A DNA stretch of 28,698 nucleotides from an uncultured Collinsella sp. (GTDB lineage Bacteria; Actinomycetota; Coriobacteriia; Coriobacteriales; Coriobacteriaceae): assembly GCA_900550835.1 (NCBI GenBank), contig URTP01000007.1:1-28698 (forward strand). The letters run 5' to 3'. This document shows positions 24,614 to 28,698 of the stretch, piece by piece (position 1 is the first letter of the stretch; each line of letters opens with the position of its first letter). A program made the position numbers and the translations under genes. The notes beneath the pieces were generated by a model. That model was not told the DNA's origin, did no database searches, and saw only the letters and a program-made list of their open reading frames with translations.

Positions 24614-24692
24614 GCGGGCCCGGCCACTAATAACCTTTTGAACGACTCTGCTTGCAGCCGGAGTGAAAAAGGTTATTAGTGGCCGGGCCCGC
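24614..24692. repeat. Perfect 26-bp inverted repeat, 27-bp spacer
   Basis: Arms 24614-24639 and 24667-24692 are exact reverse complements: the outer parts are GC-rich (GCGGGCCCGGCC), the inner parts AT-rich (ACTAATAACCTTTT). The spacer contains CTGCTTGCAG (24648-24657), itself an inverted repeat. No T-tract follows on either strand and no target-site duplication is evident. It lies 24 bp beyond the 3' end of the minus-strand DUF47 gene. It could be a long hairpin terminator or stabiliser, a REP/MITE-like element or a cruciform. Confidence 0.85.
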
Positions 24693-24716
24693 GACCGGTG
24701 GGACATGTACCCCCAA

Positions 24717-25340
24717 TTAACTGTTCTTCATGACAATCGAATCCACGACATCGGCCACATTCTCGCAGCAGTCGGCGCAGTACTCCAGGAAGGCGTACAC
24801 GTCACGCCCAGCGATGACCTCGAGCGGCTCCTTGCCGTTAACGTGCAGGTTACGCATGGCGTTGATATAGAGCTCGTCGGCCTCGGACTCGATGGTGTTG
24901 ATCTGGATGACGAGCTCGCGCAGCGTTTTGGACTTGCGGTAGTTAGGCAGCTCGACCATCAGGTCTTTCATGGCGCGGCAGGCGTCGGTCACCTTGTGGG
25001 CGATCACGATGGCATCGGGATGGATGCTCTGGATGTTGGTGAAGTAGACGCGCTGCACGACGCCCTCGATGCGGTCGAGCACGGTGTCGAGCGAGCAGCT
25101 CATCAGGTCCAGATCCTCGCGCTCAAGCGGGGTGATAAAGGCGGTGAGCAGGGCGTCCTCAAGCTCATGGTGCTTCTTGTCGGCCGCATGCTCGATCGCA
25201 TGCATCTTGTCGAGCATATCGTGAATCTTTGCGGGATCGAAGTTCTCGAAAATCTTGGTAAGCAGCTCGGCGGCCTGGACGGCGAGGTCGGCGCAGGCGA
25301 CGTAGTTGTCAAAGTAGAACGAATCGGGTTTCTTTGCCAT
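24717..25340 (-). CDS. DUF47 family PhoU-like protein (Pit accessory)
   Basis: DUF47 proteins are all-helical PhoU relatives encoded beside Pit permeases, where they are thought to regulate or assist transport. This 207-residue protein shows the family pattern: an N-terminal helical pair with HAIEHAADKKHHELEDALLTAFITPLEREDL (split here: IEHAADKKHHE near residues 48-58, TPLEREDLDL near 70-79), then LDRIEGVVQR, and the C-terminal INTIESEADELY and CADCCENVADVVDSIVM. AAAGGA precedes the start. It lies 67 bp downstream of the Pit gene on the same strand, so the two form an operon. Confidence 0.9.
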   Translation of the reverse strand: MAKKPDSFYFDNYVACADLAVQAAELLTKIFENFDPAKIHDMLDKMHAIEHAADKKHHELEDALLTAFITPLEREDLDLMSCSLDTVLDRIEGVVQRVYFTNIQSIHPDAIVIAHKVTDACRAMKDLMVELPNYRKSKTLRELVIQINTIESEADELYINAMRNLHVNGKEPLEVIAGRDVYAFLEYCADCCENVADVVDSIVMKNS

Positions 25341-25407
25341 GAGTGGGTCCTTTCGAGGCGAAGACGGGTGGGCGAGGTGTTACGGTCCGGATGGACGTTC
25401 GGTTTGA

Positions 25408-26457
25408 CTAGAGGAACATCATGAACAGCTTGGCCATGACAAAGCTGATGAGTCCGCAGGCGGGGAAGGTGAAGAACCAGGTGAACATCATGTCCTTGAC
25501 GACGCCGAAGTTGATGGCCGAGAGGCGTTTGACGGCACCGACGCCCATGATGGCGCAGGTCTTGATGTGCGTGGAGGACACGGGGATGCCGGTAAGGGTG
25601 GCAAGCAGCAGGTTCGCGGCGCCCGCCAGGTCGGCGGAGAAGCCCTGGTACTTTTCGAGCTTGACCATGCTCTGGCCAACGGACTTGATGATGCGCTCGC
25701 CGCCCACGCTGGTGCCGATGCCCATGGTGGCCGAGCATAGCAGCATAATCCAGATGGGGATGCCGGCATCGCCGACGCTCGTCTGGCCGCTGGCAAAGGC
25801 CACGCCTAAAAAGAGCACGCCGATGAACTTCTGTCCATCCTGCGCGCCGTGCATAAAGCTCATGGCCGCAGCGCTCGCGATCTGAGCGTATTTAAAGAAG
25901 ACATTGGCACGTCGCCTGTTGGCGGCGGCGAAAAGAATCGAGACGAGCTTGCACAGGACCCAGCCCATGACAAAGCCCAGACCGATGGAGAGCGCCAGGC
26001 CGTAGATGACCTTCATCCACTCGTGGACGTTGACGCTGCTCGCACCGCCGAGGGCGATGGCGGCACCGGTCAGGCCGGCGATAAGGCTGTGGCTTTGCGA
26101 GGTGGGGATGCCAAAACGCGACGCTGTGGCGCCGTAGACGACGATGGAGAACAGCGCCGCGCACAGACAGGCGAGCGCCATGGTGCTGTTTCCGCCAAAG
26201 TCGACAATATGGGAGATGGTGTTGGCGACGCTCGCGTTAAAGTGCGTCATGATGAGCACGCCAAGGAAGTTGAATGCGGCGCTCATGAGAATAGCGGCGC
26301 GGGCGGGCATGCAACGCGTAGTGACGCAGGTCGCGATGGCGTTGGGTGCGTCGGTCCATCCATTGACGAAGATGGCGCCGAGCGCGAGGATCACGGTGAC
26401 GGCAAGGACTGGGTTCGACACAAGTTGGCCGAGGAAGGTTGAGAACGTTACGTCCAT
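25408..26457 (-). CDS. Inorganic phosphate transporter, PiT family
   Basis: PiT permeases take up phosphate as a metal-phosphate complex with H+ or Na+, at lower affinity than Pst. The 349-residue membrane protein has the duplicated PiT signature. NGWTDAPNAIAT at residues 32-43 and GIPTSQSHSLIAG at 116-128 lie in the first half; HGAQDGQK at 203-210 and GIPVSSTH at 290-297 lie in the second. About nine to ten helices are predicted. The ribosome binding site next to ATG 26457 is weak (GAGAAAG). It is first in a two-gene operon with the DUF47 partner. Sulfate or another anion is possible, but DUF47 favours phosphate. Confidence 0.92.
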   Translation of the reverse strand: MDVTFSTFLGQLVSNPVLAVTVILALGAIFVNGWTDAPNAIATCVTTRCMPARAAILMSAAFNFLGVLIMTHFNASVANTISHIVDFGGNSTMALACLCAALFSIVVYGATASRFGIPTSQSHSLIAGLTGAAIALGGASSVNVHEWMKVIYGLALSIGLGFVMGWVLCKLVSILFAAANRRRANVFFKYAQIASAAAMSFMHGAQDGQKFIGVLFLGVAFASGQTSVGDAGIPIWIMLLCSATMGIGTSVGGERIIKSVGQSMVKLEKYQGFSADLAGAANLLLATLTGIPVSSTHIKTCAIMGVGAVKRLSAINFGVVKDMMFTWFFTFPACGLISFVMAKLFMMFL

Positions 26458-26487
26458 ATATGGGCTTTCTCGAAGTTTGCAGGCACG

Positions 26488-26529
26488 TTACAGAAACATG
26501 ATAAATCGTATCACCTCCTGCGGGTTTCT
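26488..26529 (-). promoter_or_regulatory. Structured leader upstream of the Pit gene
   Basis: On the minus strand, AGAAAC and GTTTCT (26524-26529 and 26492-26497) can pair around a segment holding AGGAGGTGAT (26519-26510), a near-ideal ribosome binding sequence, and a small GATA/TATC stem. The only ATG it could serve opens a three-codon frame, ATG TTT CTG TAA (26499-26488). The Pit start is 31 bp further on. It may be a leader that controls Pit translation. Confidence 0.35.
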
Positions 26530-26670
26530 TTACCGAGTTCTGATGGGAGCAGTGAATTTTTTGGCACTAAAAATGAATATTAGCCCTGTTGACCGTGGGT
26601 GTTCTTTTTGCTAACACACCATGAGGACACGTGCGCGCGCCCCAACACCCCAAAACCACAGCCTGTTCGC

Positions 26671-26700
26671 TTTACAACATGCAAACATGCGTTCGATAAT
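26671..26700 (+). promoter_or_regulatory. Sigma-70-type promoter of the 112-residue gene
   Basis: TTTACA (26671-26676) and GATAAT (26695-26700), each five of six consensus matches, are separated by 18 bp. Transcription would begin about 7 bp after the -10 element, at or next to the ATG at 26708. The rest of the gap (26458-26670) holds the Pit leader on the other strand, and I see no further gene in it. Confidence 0.6.
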
Positions 26701-26707
26701 AGGAGGC

Positions 26708-27046
26708 ATGGAATATCGACAGACAGATGGCAAAACTCGGCGCGTGCACAAGCAGTATGTGGACGTCGTGGCTCGCATCCTCGCGGGCGGACAGGTCGTG
26801 CCGGTCACCGTCTGCTGGGTCGACGGTCGTTGCTTTACGATTGACGAGATTGTCTCGACCACTGGGTTTGGCCTGACGGTTCACGGCATTCGTACGGCAA
26901 CCTATAAGGTGCGTTTTGGCGGGCACGCGACCGAGTTGTATCTGGAGGACCAGACGCGCGAGCGGGCGGACGGCTCGCAGGCACACGTGATGCGTTGGTG
27001 GGTGTGGGCGTTCGACCGAACACTCGAGAGCGGGCGCCGCAGGTAA
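26708..27046 (+). CDS. Small uncharacterised protein, predicted leaderless
   Basis: The 112-residue soluble protein has no assigned function. Its core pattern alternates strands: VDVVARILAGGQVVPVTVCW, DGRCFTIDEIV, then TATYKVRFGGHATELYLEDQ and RWWVWAFDR. This resembles small beta-rich conserved proteins of Firmicutes with a WxDGRxYxIDxV...YxVxIxG...LyxE....WfV layout; that likeness is from memory and unverified. AGGAGG at 26701-26706 is only 1 nt from the ATG, too close to work, while the promoter places the transcript start at this ATG. An in-frame start at 26621 is rejected because it would lie upstream of that promoter. Expressed on its own. Confidence 0.7.
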   Translation: MEYRQTDGKTRRVHKQYVDVVARILAGGQVVPVTVCWVDGRCFTIDEIVSTTGFGLTVHGIRTATYKVRFGGHATELYLEDQTRERADGSQAHVMRWWVWAFDRTLESGRRR

Positions 27047-27070
27047 GAACGCGTGGCGTTCGGGTACAAT
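27047..27070 (+). promoter_or_regulatory. Dyad and -10 element upstream of the BI-1 gene
   Basis: GAACGC GTG GCGTTC (27047-27061) is a perfect 6-bp dyad starting at the base after the previous stop codon. It is followed at once by GGGTACAAT, whose TACAAT (27065-27070) matches a -10 element. The dyad would fill the spacer between -35 and -10, a natural operator position. No T-tract, so it is not a terminator. Confidence 0.45.
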
Positions 27071-27126
27071 GGCAGGAAACTTGTCAGCTACGGCGCCGTC
27101 GCGGTGCTTTTTGAAAGGACGAAATT

Positions 27127-27822
27127 ATGAACGATATCCAGGGCTATCAGAATGGCCCCATCGAGACCGGCGCAAGCCGTGCCAAGGAGATGTCGCCGCG
27201 CGCGTACAACCTTGTCATGTCTGCTCTGATCTTTTTGGGCTTTTGCGCCATGGGCGCCGGTGTTTACTTTACGAGCACCATGTCGTTTGCGCGCATGATG
27301 ATGAGCGGCGCCGCTTTGCCGCTGGTCTTTGGCTCATTTATTTTGACCATCGTCGGCATGGTCATGATGTCGGCTGCTGCCAGCAAACAGTCCGTGGGCC
27401 TGTCACTCGTGGGCTACGTGGTCTTTGCGAGCACCTTTGGCCTGACGGCGTCGTTTGGTCTTGCCAACTACGACCTGCCTACCATTAACACCGCCTTTAT
27501 CGCCACGGCCGCCATCACCTTTGTCTTTGGTGCGCTGGGCGTGACCTTCCCCAAGTTCTTCCAGCGTGTGTATGGCATTGGTTTTGGCATCCTGCTTGCC
27601 ACGATTCTGGTCGAGATCGTGCTGATGTTCATGGGCGTTTCGCAGTCCATCACCGACCTGATCGTGATCGTGGTGTTCGCCGGCTTTATTGGTTACGACA
27701 CCTATGTTGCCACGACGGTGCCACCCACGCTGCCCAATGCGGTGCTCATGGCGTCCAACCTGTTCGTGGACATTATCAACGTGTTCCTGCGCATCCTGAA
27801 CATCCTCGGTCGTCGCGACTAG
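27127..27822 (+). CDS. Bax inhibitor-1/YccA family membrane protein
   Basis: This 231-residue protein has seven predicted helices after a polar N-terminus of about 27 residues, as in bacterial Bax inhibitor-1 (YccA/YbhL/YetJ) proteins. YetJ of Bacillus is a pH-sensitive calcium leak channel; YccA of E. coli modulates FtsH. Family features include the ALPLVFGSFILTIVGMV helix, GLTASFGLANYD in place of the usual GLSLSFI stretch, AITFVFGALGV, and the C-terminal GYDTYVAT and LFVDIINVFLRILNIL with the Asp residues implicated in gating. AAAGGA is the ribosome binding site. It has its own promoter candidate and terminator. Confidence 0.9.
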   Translation: MNDIQGYQNGPIETGASRAKEMSPRAYNLVMSALIFLGFCAMGAGVYFTSTMSFARMMMSGAALPLVFGSFILTIVGMVMMSAAASKQSVGLSLVGYVVFASTFGLTASFGLANYDLPTINTAFIATAAITFVFGALGVTFPKFFQRVYGIGFGILLATILVEIVLMFMGVSQSITDLIVIVVFAGFIGYDTYVATTVPPTLPNAVLMASNLFVDIINVFLRILNILGRRD

Positions 27823-27868
27823 CGCGGGGGATTGCAGCGTTTCTTGTCGGACGCGGTAAAACGATGCG

Positions 27869-27897
27869 AAAGGCGGTCCTGCGGGGCCGTCTTTTTT
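27869..27897 (+). terminator. Intrinsic terminator after the BI-1 gene
   Basis: An 11-bp stem (27869-27879 with 27884-27894, two G-U pairs) closes on TGCG and is followed by T residues to 27897. It is 46 bp after the stop codon. Confidence 0.88.
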
Positions 27898-27907
27898 GTG
27901 CGCGGCG

Positions 27908-27916
27908 GGGTATCAT
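27908..27916 (+). promoter_or_regulatory. Candidate -10 element for the PARG-like gene
   Basis: GGGTATCAT (hexamer TATCAT 27911-27916) lies just after the terminator and 47 bp before the ATG at 27964. No -35 is evident. GAAAGGTG about 8 nt before the ATG is the ribosome binding site. Confidence 0.35.
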
Positions 27917-27963
27917 GGATGGGAAAAAGCCGATAGCGGCAGCGACAGGAAAGGTGACCACTT

Positions 27964-28698
27964 ATGGCAGACGTCGACAACAGGAACCGTAACCGCAGGC
28001 CCAACCGCGCGGGACAGCCCAACCCCAAGCGCGAGGCCCGCGCCAAGGCCGCCGAGCGTCACGTGGCAACTGTGTCCGAGGCGTGTGCCAAGGATATCGA
28101 GCGCTCGCTTGCCGGCGTTCGCGAATTCGACGGTATGCCTGCCGGCTTTGTCGCGGCGATGAAGGCCACGGCCCAGAAGGCAGCGGCGGCCGAGGAGCCG
28201 GTTGCCGAGGAGTCTGAGTCCGCTGAGGTTGCGTCCGCCGAGGCTGAGGTTGCGTCCGCCGAGGCTGAGGTTGCGGCTGAACCTGCGCCCGCAGAGGAGA
28301 CCGACGAAGTCGAGTCCGCGCCTGCTGCTGAGGAGCCCGCTCCGGTCCTGCCCGAGGTCACTGTGCTTGATGCCTCCGCCACGCAGGCAATCCTCGATAA
28401 CGGTCGCGGCTATGCGCAGTTCTGCGACATGGCCGTGCTCGCCTTTGCCTCGTTTACCAATCCGGGCGGTGGATATATTCAGGGTTATCTGGGCCAGGAG
28501 GCCACGCTGTGCGCCGATTCGTATCTGTACAACGTTCTCGATAAGCAGCGTAAGTGGTACGGCGAGAACCGTCGCCGCAACATCAACTGCGAGCTCTACC
28601 GCAACCGTGCGCTGGTGGTGCCTGCGGTGCGCTTCGACCGCAACCACGTGCATGCATACGCCGACGTGATCGTGGCCGCCGCGCCCCACGTTAGGCGC
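27964..28698 (+). CDS. Microbial-type PARG domain protein (TIGR02452-like), 3' end outside window
   Basis: 245 residues are present and the frame is open at the window end. After a basic N-terminus (1-35) and an Ala/Glu-rich region with 7-residue repeats (about 75-130), the fold begins at about 131. It shows the macro-type PARG core FASFTNPGGG (161-170), GYLGQEATLCADSYLYNVL (174-192), YRNRALVVPAVRFDR and VIVAAAPHVR. Microbial PARGs remove ADP-ribose from proteins, using a Glu pair after PGGG (usually QEE); here residues 178-180 read Gln-Glu-Ala. The enzyme may be inactive, a reader of ADP-ribose, or use the remaining Glu. The N-terminal extension is unusually long. Phage-defence or ADP-ribose roles are speculation. 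Confidence 0.75.
   Translation, partial: MADVDNRNRNRRPNRAGQPNPKREARAKAAERHVATVSEACAKDIERSLAGVREFDGMPAGFVAAMKATAQKAAAAEEPVAEESESAEVASAEAEVASAEAEVAAEPAPAEETDEVESAPAAEEPAPVLPEVTVLDASATQAILDNGRGYAQFCDMAVLAFASFTNPGGGYIQGYLGQEATLCADSYLYNVLDKQRKWYGENRRRNINCELYRNRALVVPAVRFDRNHVHAYADVIVAAAPHVRR
28222..28275 (+). repeat. 21-bp tandem repeat inside the PARG-like gene
   Basis: Unit GCTGAGGTTGCGTCCGCCGAG is repeated at 28222-28242 and 28243-28263 without change, followed by a partial third copy to 28275. It encodes AEVASAE units in the Ala/Glu-rich linker and keeps the frame, so copy number could vary between strains. Confidence 0.85.

Noticed and set aside
24614..24692. The 26-bp inverted repeat as an ordinary intrinsic terminator
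   Set aside because: Neither strand has a T-tract after the stem. It is kept as an unexplained repeat instead.
24663..25424. 253-codon plus-strand frame opposite the DUF47 gene
   Set aside because: Antisense to a clear family member, and its start falls within the inverted-repeat region.
26488..26499. Three-codon frame as a real peptide gene
   Set aside because: Too short to call. It is mentioned only as a possible regulatory feature of the Pit leader.

Overview
The window looks like a chromosomal segment of a Coriobacteriia actinobacterium, most likely Collinsella or a close relative. I infer this from the high GC content, the gene order (an actinobacterial division and cell-wall cluster with no ftsA, ending in yggS-sepF-yggT-divIVA) and the protein style. 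No database search was possible, so the genus is an inference.

Region 1 (1-15670, + strand) is the dcw cluster: mraZ, rsmH, an FtsL-like membrane protein, ftsI, murF, mraY, murD, ftsW, murG, murC, murB, ftsQ and ftsZ, closed by a strong intrinsic terminator. Genes are packed closely, with several overlaps (ftsW/murG 11 bp, murB/ftsQ 44 bp). murE and ftsA are absent. Upstream of mraZ lie 10-bp-phased TGGGG boxes and two matching palindromes.

Region 2 (15670-21130, + strand) is pgeF followed by a full high-affinity phosphate system, pstS-pstC-pstA-pstB-phoU. pgeF and pstS overlap by 4 bp, so the phosphate operon is coupled to a gene that normally belongs with ftsZ.

Region 3 (21130-23790, + strand) resumes the division module: yggS (PLP homeostasis), sepF (FtsZ membrane anchor), yggT and divIVA (pole/septum scaffold), ending in a strong terminator. 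yggT has no ATG, GTG or TTG start that would give a full protein. An ATC codon sits at ideal distance from an AGGAG ribosome binding site.

Region 4 (23790-26460, - strand) is accessory: a short nitroreductase with a codon-usage switch inside it, a non-coding stretch with phased repeats and a perfect 26-bp inverted repeat, and a low-affinity phosphate uptake pair (Pit permease plus DUF47/PhoU-like partner).

Region 5 (26460-28698, + strand) holds a small uncharacterised protein predicted to be translated from a leaderless mRNA, a Bax-inhibitor-1 family membrane protein with a terminator, and the 5' part of a microbial-type PARG (TIGR02452-like) protein. The usual catalytic Glu-Glu pair of that protein reads Glu-Ala.

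Together the window encodes peptidoglycan precursor synthesis (murF to murB, mraY, murG), the septal synthase (FtsW/FtsI with FtsQ and FtsL-like), the Z-ring (FtsZ/SepF), polar organisation (DivIVA), and two independent phosphate importers each with its own PhoU-type protein. The best candidates for something undescribed are the ATC start of yggT, the altered PARG active site, the 26-bp inverted repeat and the paired palindromes before mraZ.
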